34,008 nucleotides of DNA, taken from contig NZ_JAFJSY010000098.1 in assembly GCF_019857225.1 (NCBI RefSeq), forward strand, positions 1 through 34,008, given 5' to 3'. This stretch comes from Streptomyces plumbidurans (GTDB lineage Bacteria; Actinomycetota; Actinomycetes; Streptomycetales; Streptomycetaceae). Numbering within the stretch: position 1 is the stretch's first letter; each line of letters opens with the position of its first letter. Positions 23,511 through 31,533 of the stretch are shown piece after piece. A model generated the notes under the pieces. The model had not been told where the DNA came from and did not search any database. It was given only the letters and a program-made list of their open reading frames with translations. The translations under genes and the position numbers were made by a program.

Positions 23511-23954
23511 CACGGCCATCAGGGGCGCGTCCTCGCGCCACTTGAGGATCTTGTCGAAGCTCACCACCGTGCCCTCACGGCCCGGCTTGTTGCCGATGTG
23601 GACGTGGTCGGCGAGTTCGCGGATCAGGAACAGGCCCCGCCCGTGCTCGGCGTCCGTGCGGACGGGGCGGGGCGCCGGGGCGGGGCCGAACCCCGGTCCG
23701 GAGTCGGTGACTTCGATGCGGCACTTCTCGCCGTCGAGATAGGCGGTGACCCGGTACGCCTCCGAGGACGCGCCCTGGACGGTGCCCCCGCCGTGCTCGA
23801 CGGCGTTCGCACAGGCCTCGCTGAGGGCCACGGAGAGGTCGTAGGAGATGTCGGGGTCGACGCCCGCCGTCTCCATCGTGCCGAGCAGCAGCCGTCTGGC
23901 GAGCGGAACGCTCGCGGCTTCCCGCCGCAAGTGGAGTGACCACCAGATGCTCAT
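23508..23954 (-). CDS. ATP-binding protein of the RsbW-like anti-sigma kinase family
   Basis: 148 aa single HATPase_c domain, about the minimal length for the family. The N box is ALSEACANAVEHGGG, the G1 box IEVTDSGPGFGP and the G2 box AEHGRGLFLIRELAD; it ends with GTVVSFDKIL. The likely role is sequestering a sigma factor or phosphorylating an anti-sigma antagonist. ATG 23954 has GGAGG seven bases upstream. No partner gene is adjacent, and it is transcribed away from the copper gene block. A CCATATGG-centred palindrome lies about 85 bp upstream. Confidence 0.88.
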   Translation of the reverse strand: MSIWWSLHLRREAASVPLARRLLLGTMETAGVDPDISYDLSVALSEACANAVEHGGGTVQGASSEAYRVTAYLDGEKCRIEVTDSGPGFGPAPAPRPVRTDAEHGRGLFLIRELADHVHIGNKPGREGTVVSFDKILKWREDAPLMAV

Positions 23955-24038
23955 GCTCCAGCCTCCAGCCAGCGGCTCGACATACCGTTACGTATTGCCG
24001 CGCGTACCCCGTTGTAAGCACAGAGTTGACGTGATGCA

Positions 24039-24050
24039 GCCCATATGGGC
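24039..24050. promoter_or_regulatory. GCCCATATGGGC perfect palindrome in a divergent promoter region
   Basis: 12-bp perfect palindrome, 85-96 bases upstream of the leftward ATPase gene and 129 bases upstream of the rightward Met-rich gene, within the 224-bp gap 23955-24178. Candidate operator; which gene it serves is unknown. Confidence 0.4.
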
Positions 24051-24178
24051 GATGCGTCCGGAACGTAATCGGTGTATGTGCGGGCGGCCCCGGTCAGAGG
24101 GCGACCTTCCGGCCCGTACCCGAACCTTGCGGACCTGCCGTACGGCGCCCCTGGGGCCAGTGCGATGATGAGCCCGCC

Positions 24179-25066
24179 ATGTCTGCCCCCCACCCGCGCT
24201 CGGCGCGCTCCGGAAACGATCTCCGGATTTTCAGGGCCGCGGTGTTCGCCGTGGTCTGCGTCGTGCTGGCCGCGGCAGGGCACACCCTCGCCTCCTGCGC
24301 CACGGTGCCGCTGTGGACGCTGGGCGCGGGGTTCCTCGGGACACTCCTCGTCACGGCACCCCTCGCCGGACGCGCGCGCTCGCTGCCGGGCATCGCGGCC
24401 CTGCTCGCGGCCGGACAGACCGCGCTGCACACGCTGTTCGGACTGGCGCAGCACGCCAGTTCCGGCATGGGCTCGATGTCGTCGATGAAGTCGATGGCAT
24501 CCATGACATCCATGACATCCATGTCGTCCATGTCGTCGATGCAGTCGATGTCCGACGCCTCCGTGGTGGAGCGGGCGGCGCGGCTGGTGTGCGGGACCAC
24601 GGCAGCGGCGATCAGCCCCGCCCAGGCCCGCAGGATTCTCGCCGACGCCCGGCTGTCCCCGGAGACGGCCATGGACATGGGCTCCGCGCACCATCCGGCG
24701 GACGCCCTGTCCACCGCCGGTTCCGTCACCTCGCTGCTGCCGTCCCTGCCGATGCTGCTCGGTCACGTCCTCGCGGCGATCGCCGCGGGCTGGCTGCTGC
24801 GCCGCGGCGACCTGGCCCTGCTGCGGCTCGCGGAACTGTCCACGCTGTCGGCGCACATGGTCGCCGAAGGGGCCTTCGTACGCTCCCTGCGCGGGGCGCT
24901 CGCGCTGGTGCGCGCGCTGCGTGCCGGGCTCCCCGGGCTGCCCGAGACGGATCCGGCTCCGCCGCGCACCGCGCTGCTTCCGCCCCGCAAGCCCCGTACC
25001 ACCGCACTCCAGCACTCGGTGATCAGACGCGGCCCGCCGGCCGCCGTGCTCGCTCTCGCCGCCTGA
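24179..25066 (+). CDS. Membrane protein with a ten-step MxxM ladder, probable Cu(I)-binding
   Basis: 295 aa. Hydrophobic segments are IFRAAVFAVVCVVLAAAG, WTLGAGFLGTLLVTAPL, PGIAALLAAGQTALHTLFGL and, after a loop, LPMLLGHVLAAIAAGWLL. Between the third and fourth segments is a striking run in which Met occurs at every third residue from 97 to 124 (ten Met, spaced mostly by Ser, Thr, Lys, Ala or Gln). A second small cluster, MDMGSAHHPAD, follows. Methionine ladders of this kind bind Cu(I) in copper transporters and chaperones. Together with the five copper-related genes downstream this argues for an extracytoplasmic Cu(I) receptor or channel; the transport direction is unknown. The C-terminus is cytoplasmic and basic. 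ATG 24179 lacks a strong ribosome binding site. No named family is recognised. Confidence 0.82.
   Translation: MSAPHPRSARSGNDLRIFRAAVFAVVCVVLAAAGHTLASCATVPLWTLGAGFLGTLLVTAPLAGRARSLPGIAALLAAGQTALHTLFGLAQHASSGMGSMSSMKSMASMTSMTSMSSMSSMQSMSDASVVERAARLVCGTTAAAISPAQARRILADARLSPETAMDMGSAHHPADALSTAGSVTSLLPSLPMLLGHVLAAIAAGWLLRRGDLALLRLAELSTLSAHMVAEGAFVRSLRGALALVRALRAGLPGLPETDPAPPRTALLPPRKPRTTALQHSVIRRGPPAAVLALAA
24467..24550. repeat. 9-bp period coding microsatellite encoding the Met ladder
   Basis: ATG occurs every 9 bases from 24467 to 24548 (ten copies), with units such as ATGTCGTCG, ATGACATCC and ATGTCGTCC. Neighbouring units are near identical, so copy number can change by slippage while keeping the frame. 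Confidence 0.85.
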
Positions 25067-25207
25067 CGCGACGCGAACCGCCACTCTGCCGGGACCGGGA
25101 GAGGGGCCGCCGTCGCGCGGCACACGCGCGTGCCCGCACCCCGCGTCACGCGCCCCTCGTCACCGAACCTCACTCGGAATCTCACTCGAAGTGGAGTGCA
25201 CCCGTTC

Positions 25208-25942
25208 ATGAAGGCATCCCGTCTCGCCGTCACCGGCGCCCTTGCCGCCTCGGCCGTCGTCGTCCTGTCCTCGCCCGCCTTCGCGCACGTCACCGTGCAG
25301 CCCGAGGGCACCGCGGCCAAGGGCGGTTACGCCGTCATCGACTTCAAGGTCCCCAACGAGCGCGACAAGGCCTCGACCACCAAGCTCGAGGTCAGCTTCC
25401 CGACCGACCACCCGCTGGCGTCCGCCATGCCGGAGCCGATCGACGGCTGGGACATCAAGGTCACCAAGTCCAAGCTGGCCAAGCCGATCGAGATGCACGG
25501 CGAGAAGATCGACGAGGCCGTTTCCAAGATCACCTGGACGGCGAAGAGCGGCGGCGTCGAGCCCGGCTTCTTCCAGAAGTTCCCGGTCTCCGTCGGCACC
25601 CTGCCCGAGGACACCGACCAACTCGCCTTCAAGGCGCTGCAGACGTACTCGAACAAGGAGGTCGTCCGCTGGATCGAGGTCCAGCAGAAGGGCCAGGCGG
25701 AGCCCGAGAACCCGGCCCCGGTGCTGACCCTGTCCGCCGCCGAGGACGACGCCGCGCACGGCTCCACCGCCAACGACGCCTCCGACAACGCCAAGGACAC
25801 CCAGAACACGGCCGCCGACACCTCCGCCGACAGCGACAGCAGCGACACCACCGCGCGCGTGCTGGGCATCGTCGGCATCGTCGTCGGCGCGCTGGGCGTG
25901 GCGTACGGCGTGCTCGCCGGCCGCCGCCGCAGCGACGCCTGA
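25208..25942 (+). CDS. YcnI-family copper-binding protein (DUF1775), membrane anchored
   Basis: 244 aa. Signal peptide MKASRLAVTGALAASAVVVL, with cleavage after AFA leaving His27 as the first residue of the mature protein (HVTVQPEG), as in YcnI, where an N-terminal His brace with Glu and Trp binds Cu(II). The DUF1775 domain continues with YAVIDFKVPNERD, PIDGWDIKVTKSK and ITWTAKSGGVEPGFFQKFPV. A disordered acidic Ser/Thr/Asp linker precedes a C-terminal transmembrane helix (VLGIVGIVVGALGVAYGVLAG) and a basic tail. It is the second gene of the copper block. The ATG at 25208 has GTGGAG about 11 bases upstream. A large hairpin separates it from the Sco gene. Confidence 0.9.
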   Translation: MKASRLAVTGALAASAVVVLSSPAFAHVTVQPEGTAAKGGYAVIDFKVPNERDKASTTKLEVSFPTDHPLASAMPEPIDGWDIKVTKSKLAKPIEMHGEKIDEAVSKITWTAKSGGVEPGFFQKFPVSVGTLPEDTDQLAFKALQTYSNKEVVRWIEVQQKGQAEPENPAPVLTLSAAEDDAAHGSTANDASDNAKDTQNTAADTSADSDSSDTTARVLGIVGIVVGALGVAYGVLAGRRRSDA

Positions 25943-25969
25943 CCCGTCCGTCCACCCACCCCACTTCTC

Positions 25970-26027
25970 GGGACGCCCCCGTGTCCCCGGCCCGCCGGTC
26001 GTGCGGCCGGGGTGCGGGGGGCGTCCC
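25970..26027 (+). terminator. Two-part hairpin between ycnI-like and Sco genes
   Basis: GGGACGCCCCC (25970-25980) pairs perfectly with GGGGGCGTCCC (26017-26027), enclosing a second perfect stem CCCCGGCC/GGCCGGGG (25985-25992 / 26005-26012). It begins 28 bases after the YcnI stop and ends two bases before the GGGAG of the Sco gene. It may be a terminator or a leader structure limiting Sco expression. Confidence 0.65.
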
Positions 26028-26042
26028 CCGGGAGAATGCAGT

Positions 26043-26696
26043 ATGCGCAAGAAGACGTTCGCCGCGGCCGCGCTGCTCGCCGCCGCCTGCCTGACCCTCT
26101 CCGCGTGCGGCAGCGGTGACGACGGCAAGTCACCCGTCGCCGCGGTCTCCGAGGACACCTCGCAGAAGGCCGCGACCATCCTCGACAAGCCCTTCGAGAA
26201 GCCGGACCTCGTGCTGACCGACACCCAGGGCAAGAAGTACGACTTCCGCAAGGAGACGGCGGGCCGGCCGACGCTGATCTACTTCGGCTACACCCACTGC
26301 CCCGACATCTGCCCGCTGACGATGAACAACCTCGCCGTCGCCAAGAAGCAGCTGCCCAAGTCCGAGCAGGACAAGCTGCGGGTCGTGTTCGTCACCACCG
26401 ATCCGGGCCGCGACACCCCCACTGAACTGGGCAAGTGGCTCAAGGGCATCGACCCCCAGTTCGTGGGCCTGACCGGCGACTTCGCCACCATCCAGGCCGG
26501 CGCCCGCACCCTCGGCATCTCCATCGAGCCGACCCACAAGGACAAGAAGACGGGCAAGACCGTCTCGGTGCACGGCACCCAGGTCATCGCGTTCTCGCCG
26601 AAGACGAACGGCGGCTACGTCCTCTACGGCGAGGACGCCACCGTCGACGACTACACCAAGGACCTCCCCAAGATCGTCAAGGGGGAGAACCCGTGA
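26043..26696 (+). CDS. sco: Sco (SCO1/SenC/PrrC) copper metallochaperone lipoprotein
   Basis: 217 aa. Lipoprotein signal with lipobox LSAC and lipidated Cys22, so it is anchored on the outer face of the membrane. The thioredoxin-like domain carries the copper site Cys86-x3-Cys90 (THCPDICPL) and His177 (VHGTQVIAF), plus VVFVTTDPGRDTP. Sco proteins deliver copper or reduce thiols for CuA assembly of cytochrome oxidase; in S. lividans the Sco homologue also supplies copper for development. ATG 26043 has GGGAG 8-9 bases upstream. The next gene overlaps by four bases (GTGA), so the two chaperones are translationally coupled. Confidence 0.94.
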   Translation: MRKKTFAAAALLAAACLTLSACGSGDDGKSPVAAVSEDTSQKAATILDKPFEKPDLVLTDTQGKKYDFRKETAGRPTLIYFGYTHCPDICPLTMNNLAVAKKQLPKSEQDKLRVVFVTTDPGRDTPTELGKWLKGIDPQFVGLTGDFATIQAGARTLGISIEPTHKDKKTGKTVSVHGTQVIAFSPKTNGGYVLYGEDATVDDYTKDLPKIVKGENP

Positions 26697-27151
26697 GGCA
26701 CCTCGTCGCGCCGGCGGCGCTGATAGCCGGCGCGCTCGCCCTGACGGCCTGCGGCGGCTCCGGTGACTCCGGCGACACGAAGGCCGACCTGTCCGTCAGC
26801 TCCTCCTACATGCCCCAGCCGGTCTCCGACATGGCCGCGGGCTTCCTCACCATCGCCAACAACGGCGGCGGCAAGGACGAACTGACCTCCGTCACCAGTG
26901 ACGCCGCGGGCAGCGTGACGGTCCACCGGACCGTCGGGCAGTCCATGGAGGAGGTCAAGTCGCTGGCCATCCCCGCGCACGGCCGGCTCGAGTTCCAGAG
27001 CGGCGGCAACCACCTGATGTTCGAGAACCTGAAGCGGAAGCCGAAGCAGGGCCAGAAGGTGAGCGTGGAACTCCACTTCGCCGAGTCCGGCCCGATCAGG
27101 GTTGAGATGCCGGTGAAGTCCGCCACGTACAACCCCGCGAACGGACACTGA
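26693..27151 (+). CDS. PCu(A)C-family extracytoplasmic copper chaperone lipoprotein
   Basis: 152 aa starting at GTG 26693, overlapping the Sco stop; GGGGGAG is six bases upstream. The lipobox is LTAC within ALIAGALALTACGGSG. The PCu(A)C (DUF461) copper motif is visible as His and Met residues in VTVHRTVGQSMEEV, AIPAHGRLEF and GGNHLMFENLK. The fold is a cupredoxin-like beta barrel that binds Cu(I) and passes it to Sco or directly to CuA. In S. lividans the equivalent Sco neighbour is called ECuC. A CopC-CopD gene follows 13 bp later, so it is probably part of one operon. Confidence 0.92.
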   Translation: MRHLVAPAALIAGALALTACGGSGDSGDTKADLSVSSSYMPQPVSDMAAGFLTIANNGGGKDELTSVTSDAAGSVTVHRTVGQSMEEVKSLAIPAHGRLEFQSGGNHLMFENLKRKPKQGQKVSVELHFAESGPIRVEMPVKSATYNPANGH

Positions 27152-27164
27152 GGGAGGGATCACC

Positions 27165-29132
27165 GTGACGCAGACCACCACCCCCCGCCGTATGCGGATC
27201 CTGGTGCTGCTGTGCCTGACCGTCATCGGCGTGCTCCTCGCCGGTGCCGGACCGGCGTCCGCGCACGCCGCGCTGACCGGCAGCGACCCCGCGCAGGGGG
27301 TGGTGGTCGACACGGCGCCCAGCCAGGTCACGCTCACCTTCTCCGAGAAGGTCGCCACCTCAGACGACTCGCTGCGCGTGCTCGACCCCAAGGGCAAGCG
27401 CGTCGACGCCGGCAACCCGGCCAACGTCAGCGGCACCTCGTACGCCGTGAAGCTGAAGGGCGGCCTGTCCGACGGCACGTACACGGTGTCCTGGCAGGTC
27501 GTGTCGGCGGACAGCCATCCGGTCGCGGGCGCCTTCACCTTCTCCATCGGCGCCCCGTCCTCCACCTCGGTCAAGGCGGTCGGCCAGGAGGTCGGCGGCG
27601 GCGTGGTGGGCTGGCTGTACGGCTTCGGACGCTATATGTCGTACGCCGGCTTCATCGTGATGGTGGGCGGCGCCGCCTTCGTGCTGGCCTGCTGGCAACG
27701 CGGTTCGGGGGTACGTCCGCTGCAGCGGCTCGTGGTCTCCGGCTGGCTGTCGCTGACCGCAGCGACCCTTCTGCTGCTGCTCCTGCGCGGCTCCTACACC
27801 AGCACCGGCAAGGTCGGCGACATCTTCGACCTGGGGCTGCTGGGGCAAGTGCTGCAGACCAAGACCGGGGCGGCGCTGGTGTCCCGGCTGCTGCTGCTCG
27901 CCGCCGCGGCACTGTTCATCGCGGTGCTCTTCGGCGCCTACGACAAGCGTGAGGACGAGGAGAAGCGCGATCTGACCTTCGGGCTCGCGATCGGCGGGTT
28001 CGTCGTGTCCGCAGGTCTCGCGGCGAGCTGGGCGATGGCCGAGCACGCCTCGACCGGGCTGCAGCCCGGGATCGCGATGCCGGTCGACGTCGTCCACCTG
28101 CTGGCGGTCGCGGCCTGGCTGGGCGGGCTGTGCGCGCTCCTGGTCGCGCTGTACCGATCGGACACCCCCGTCGAGACGGCCGCGGTACGGCGCTTCTCCC
28201 AGGTCGCCTTCTGCAGCGTGCTCGCGCTGGTGGCGACCGGCATCTACCAGTCGTGGCGTCAGCTCGGCTCCTGGTCGGCGTTCACCGACACGTCGTACGG
28301 GCAGCTGCTGCTGGTCAAGATCGGGCTGGTGGCGCTGCTGGTGGGCATCGCGTTCTTCTCCCGGCGGTGGACGGCGCGGCTGGCGGACACGGCGCCCGCG
28401 GAGGTACGCCCGCGGGAGAAGGCGCGCGTCAGCGCGAGTACCTCGACGGCCGACGCCAGGACCGGCGCCCGGAAGACGACCTCCGGCGGCGGGAAGAACA
28501 CGGCCGACGGCAGCTCCAAGGCGTCCGGCGACCCCGAGCGCGCCGCCCAACTCGCCCGCCAGCGGGCCGCCGTGGACATCGCGCGGCAGAAGCGGCAGCG
28601 GGACGCCGACCCCCACCGTTTCGGGCTACGGCGCTCCGTGCTCGCCGAGGCGGGCGTCGCCGTGGCGCTGCTCGCCGTCACCACGGTGCTGACGCAGACC
28701 GAGCCGGGCCGTACGGCACAGCAGGCCGAGGCGGCCGCCTCGTCGTCGGCCGCGTCCTCCTCGGCCGACTCCTCCTCCGATGCGTCGTCCGGCGCGCTGA
28801 CGCTGACCATGCCGTTCGACACGGGCGGCAGCGACGGCAAGGGCGTGGTGTCGGTGGACGTCGACCCCGCGCGCGTGGGCGGCAACGAGATGCACGTCTA
28901 CGTCACCCGGCCCAACGGGCGCGCCTTCGACGTCCCCGAGGTGAAGCTCGCCTTCACCCTGGAGGCCAAGAAGATCGGGCCGCTGCCGGTCACGCCCGAC
29001 CGCATCACCACCGGACACTGGTCGGCCAAGAACGTGCAGATCCCGATGGCCGGCGACTGGAAGGTCGCCGTGACCGTGCGGACCTCCGACATCGACCAGG
29101 TGACCGTCTCCAAGAACGCGCAGATCGGCTGA
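27165..29132 (+). CDS. CopC-CopD fusion protein with extra C-terminal extracytoplasmic domain
   Basis: 655 aa from GTG 27165 (GGAGGG eight bases upstream). A signal peptide ends at PASA, leaving His34 at the mature N-terminus (HAALTGSDPAQG). With Asp116 and His118 (SADSHPVAGAFTF; mature positions 83 and 85) this gives the full Cu(II) site of CopC. About eight transmembrane helices form the CopD part (MSYAGFIVMVGGAAFVLAC to LLLVKIGLVALLVGIAFF). A basic, Ala/Thr-rich cytoplasmic loop follows (KARVSASTSTADARTGARK), then one more helix (AEAGVAVALLAVTTVLT), a Ser-rich linker and a C-terminal beta domain resembling YtkA/FixH. It probably imports copper or passes it across the membrane. Confidence 0.92.
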   Translation: MTQTTTPRRMRILVLLCLTVIGVLLAGAGPASAHAALTGSDPAQGVVVDTAPSQVTLTFSEKVATSDDSLRVLDPKGKRVDAGNPANVSGTSYAVKLKGGLSDGTYTVSWQVVSADSHPVAGAFTFSIGAPSSTSVKAVGQEVGGGVVGWLYGFGRYMSYAGFIVMVGGAAFVLACWQRGSGVRPLQRLVVSGWLSLTAATLLLLLLRGSYTSTGKVGDIFDLGLLGQVLQTKTGAALVSRLLLLAAAALFIAVLFGAYDKREDEEKRDLTFGLAIGGFVVSAGLAASWAMAEHASTGLQPGIAMPVDVVHLLAVAAWLGGLCALLVALYRSDTPVETAAVRRFSQVAFCSVLALVATGIYQSWRQLGSWSAFTDTSYGQLLLVKIGLVALLVGIAFFSRRWTARLADTAPAEVRPREKARVSASTSTADARTGARKTTSGGGKNTADGSSKASGDPERAAQLARQRAAVDIARQKRQRDADPHRFGLRRSVLAEAGVAVALLAVTTVLTQTEPGRTAQQAEAAASSSAASSSADSSSDASSGALTLTMPFDTGGSDGKGVVSVDVDPARVGGNEMHVYVTRPNGRAFDVPEVKLAFTLEAKKIGPLPVTPDRITTGHWSAKNVQIPMAGDWKVAVTVRTSDIDQVTVSKNAQIG

Positions 29133-29140
29133 ACCGCACC

Positions 29141-30472
29141 ATGGCTGAACGATCCATTCCGGAGGCCCGCACCACTGCGGGCACGGGCACGGGCACGGGC
29201 AAGGGCAAGGGCACAGACACGGGCGCAGGCGCCGCGAGCGGGGCTCCTTCCGCGCAAGGCGTCTCGCGGCGTGCCCTGCTCGGCACCGCCGGTGCCACCG
29301 GGCTCGTGCTCGGCGCGGCGGGCGGCGCCGTGGGGTACGCGGCCGCGCCCTCCGGGGCCACCCCGCTGACCTCCGTCGGCGCCACGAAAGCGATGTTTCA
29401 CGGGAAACATCAACCCGGCATCACCGAGGGCCTCCAGACCGCGGGCCATCTCGTCGCCTTCGACCTGGCGGCGGGCGCGGGCCGCAAGGAGGCCGCCGCC
29501 CTGCTGCGCCGCTGGTCGGCGACGGCCGAGCGGCTGATGGCGGGCGAACCCCTGGCGCACGACGACACCGACGTGGCGCGCGACGCCGGGCCGTCGTCGC
29601 TGACGATCACCTTCGGCTTCGGGCACAGCTTCTTCTCCCGCACCGGCCTGGACGAGCAGCGCCCCGTCTCGCTGGACCCGCTGCCCGACTTCTCCTCCGA
29701 CCATCTCGACAAGTCCCGCAGCAACGGCGACCTGTGGGTGCAGATCGGGGCCGACGACGCTTTGGTGGCCTTCCACGCGCTGCGCGCGATCCAGAAGGAC
29801 GCGGGCAGCGCCGCGCGGCTCCGCTGGCAGATGAACGGCTTCAACCGCACGCCGGGCGCCACGGCGCACCCCATGACGGCCCGCAACCTCATGGGCCAGA
29901 TCGACGGCACCCGCAACCCGAAGCCGTCCGACGCCGACTTCGACCGGCGCATCTTCGTGCCCGCGTCCGGCTCGAACGACCCGTCCTGGATGAGATACGG
30001 CTCCTACGCCGTCGTACGCCGCATCCGCATGCTCCTCGACGACTGGGAGAAGCTGAGCCTGCACGCGCAGGAGAACGTCATCGGGCGCAGGAAGTCCGAC
30101 GGGGCGCCGCTGTCGGGCGGCACCGAGAAGACCCCGATGGACCTGGACAAGACCGACGCCAAGGGCGAGTACGTCGTCCCGGTCAACGCCCACGCCCGCA
30201 TCACGCGCCCCGACCAGAACGGCGGTGCGGCGATCCTGCGGCGCCCGTTCTCCTTCTACGACGGCGTCGACGCCGACGGGGTGCCCGACGCCGGGCTGCT
30301 GTTCGTCTGCTGGCAGGCCGATCCGCTGCGCGGCTTCGTCCCCCTGCAGCGCAAGCTCGACCGCGGGGACGCCCTGTCGAAGTACATCCGGCACGAGGCG
30401 AGCGGACTGTTCGCGGTGCCGGGCGGTGCGGCGAAGGGGGAGTACGTGGGGCAGCGGCTGCTGGAGGGGTGA
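29141..30472 (+). CDS. dtpA: Tat-exported DyP-type heme peroxidase, DtpA/EfeB-like
   Basis: 443 aa. The N-terminus has a low-complexity Thr/Gly/Lys stretch, then a twin-arginine signal (VSRRALLGTAGATGLVLGAA) with cleavage near YAAAPSG, so it is exported folded with its heme. DyP signatures are present: the distal GxxDG motif as GQIDGTRNPKPSD, the proximal heme His in NAHARITRPDQNGGA, a conserved Arg near VVRRIRMLLDDWE, and the C-terminal LLFVCWQADPLRGFVPLQRKL. In S. lividans the DyP peroxidase DtpA, located with sco, is needed for maturation of the copper oxidase GlxA. The gene follows CopC-CopD by eight bases. ATG 29141 has no strong ribosome binding site, consistent with coupling. Confidence 0.92.
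   Translation: MAERSIPEARTTAGTGTGTGKGKGTDTGAGAASGAPSAQGVSRRALLGTAGATGLVLGAAGGAVGYAAAPSGATPLTSVGATKAMFHGKHQPGITEGLQTAGHLVAFDLAAGAGRKEAAALLRRWSATAERLMAGEPLAHDDTDVARDAGPSSLTITFGFGHSFFSRTGLDEQRPVSLDPLPDFSSDHLDKSRSNGDLWVQIGADDALVAFHALRAIQKDAGSAARLRWQMNGFNRTPGATAHPMTARNLMGQIDGTRNPKPSDADFDRRIFVPASGSNDPSWMRYGSYAVVRRIRMLLDDWEKLSLHAQENVIGRRKSDGAPLSGGTEKTPMDLDKTDAKGEYVVPVNAHARITRPDQNGGAAILRRPFSFYDGVDADGVPDAGLLFVCWQADPLRGFVPLQRKLDRGDALSKYIRHEASGLFAVPGGAAKGEYVGQRLLEG
29179..29224. repeat. Hexanucleotide repeat in the DyP leader
   Basis: GGCACG/GGCAAG-type hexamers repeat about seven times and encode alternating Thr/Lys-Gly dipeptides ahead of the Tat motif. Likely to vary between strains by slippage without changing the frame. 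Confidence 0.75.
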
Positions 30473-30552
30473 GCCGCGCGCCGGTTCACCCGCCGCGGGG
30501 GCACATGCGGGACACGTGAGCCGTGTCCCCGTAGGCCCATTAGGGTGAGGAC

Positions 30553-31485
30553 ATGCCAGCGAGCTACGCGTATCTCGGTCCCGAGGGCACCTTCACCGAA
30601 GCCGCCCTGCGCACGCTTCCCGAGGCGGCCACCCGGGAGCTGATCCCCTACGTCTCCGTGCAGTCCGCCCTGGACGCGGTGCGCGTCGGCGAGGCCGAGG
30701 CCGCGTTCGTGCCGATCGAGAACTCCGTCGAGGGCGGCATCACGACCACGCTCGACGAACTGGTCGCGGGCGCCCCGCTGATGATCTACCGCGAGGTGCT
30801 GCTGTCGATCACCTTCGCGCTGCTGGTCAGGCCGGGCACGAAGCTGTCGGACATCAAGACGGTCTCCGCCCATCCGGCCGCCCAGCCGCAGGTGCGCAAC
30901 TGGCTCAGGAACAACCTCCCGGACGCCCACTGGGAGTCGGCCGCCTCGAACGCGGACGCCGCCCGGCTGGTCCAGGAGGGCCAGTACGACGCCGCGTTCG
31001 CGGGCGAGTTCGCCGCCGCGCTGTACGGCCTGGAGGCGCTGGAGACCGGCATCCACGACGCCGAGAACGCGCAGACCCGCTTCGTGCTGGTCGGTCGGCC
31101 CGCCCGGCCCGCGGCGCCGACCGGCGCGGACAAGACCTCCGTCGTGCTGTGGCAGCGCGACGACCACCCCGGTGGACTGCGCGATCTGCTGGGTGAGTTC
31201 GCCACCCGCGGCATCAACCTGATGCTGCTGCAGTCCCGGCCCACCGGCGCGGGCATCGGCAACTACTGCTTCTGCATCGACGCGGAGGGTCACATCTCCG
31301 ACCGCCGGGTGGCCGAGGCACTGATGGGGCTCAAGCGGATCTGTCTGGAGGTGCGCTACCTCGGTTCGTACCCGCGTGCGGACATCGGGGTCGACGACGT
31401 GAGCGCCCCGCGGCGGGGGACGTCCGACCAGGAGTTCGTGTCGGCGGCCGACTGGGTGGCGCGCTGCCAGGACGGGCGCTTCTAG
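30553..31485 (+). CDS. pheA: Prephenate dehydratase
   Basis: 310 aa monofunctional enzyme converting prephenate to phenylpyruvate in phenylalanine synthesis. The N-terminal PDT domain begins YLGPEGTFTEAALRTLPE and includes VPIENSVEGGITTTLDEL and the catalytic TRF motif in NAQTRFVLVG. An ACT regulatory domain follows, with PGGLRDLLGEFATRGINLML and the phenylalanine-binding ESRP-type motif as QSRPTGAGIGNYCF. There is no chorismate mutase domain. GTGAGGAC precedes ATG 30553 closely. It is followed by a 557-bp non-coding region rich in DnaA boxes, and probably ends its own transcript. Confidence 0.95.
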   Translation: MPASYAYLGPEGTFTEAALRTLPEAATRELIPYVSVQSALDAVRVGEAEAAFVPIENSVEGGITTTLDELVAGAPLMIYREVLLSITFALLVRPGTKLSDIKTVSAHPAAQPQVRNWLRNNLPDAHWESAASNADAARLVQEGQYDAAFAGEFAAALYGLEALETGIHDAENAQTRFVLVGRPARPAAPTGADKTSVVLWQRDDHPGGLRDLLGEFATRGINLMLLQSRPTGAGIGNYCFCIDAEGHISDRRVAEALMGLKRICLEVRYLGSYPRADIGVDDVSAPRRGTSDQEFVSAADWVARCQDGRF

Positions 31486-31533
31486 CGATCCTGCCCATCG
31501 GTCCGCCCGGCCAGTCCTACCTGCACATTTTCG

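Noticed and set aside
23955..26042. CsoR copper-sensing operator upstream of the copper genes
   Set aside because: I found only single half-site-like TACCCC sequences and no paired TACCC/GGGTA dyad, so I do not claim one.
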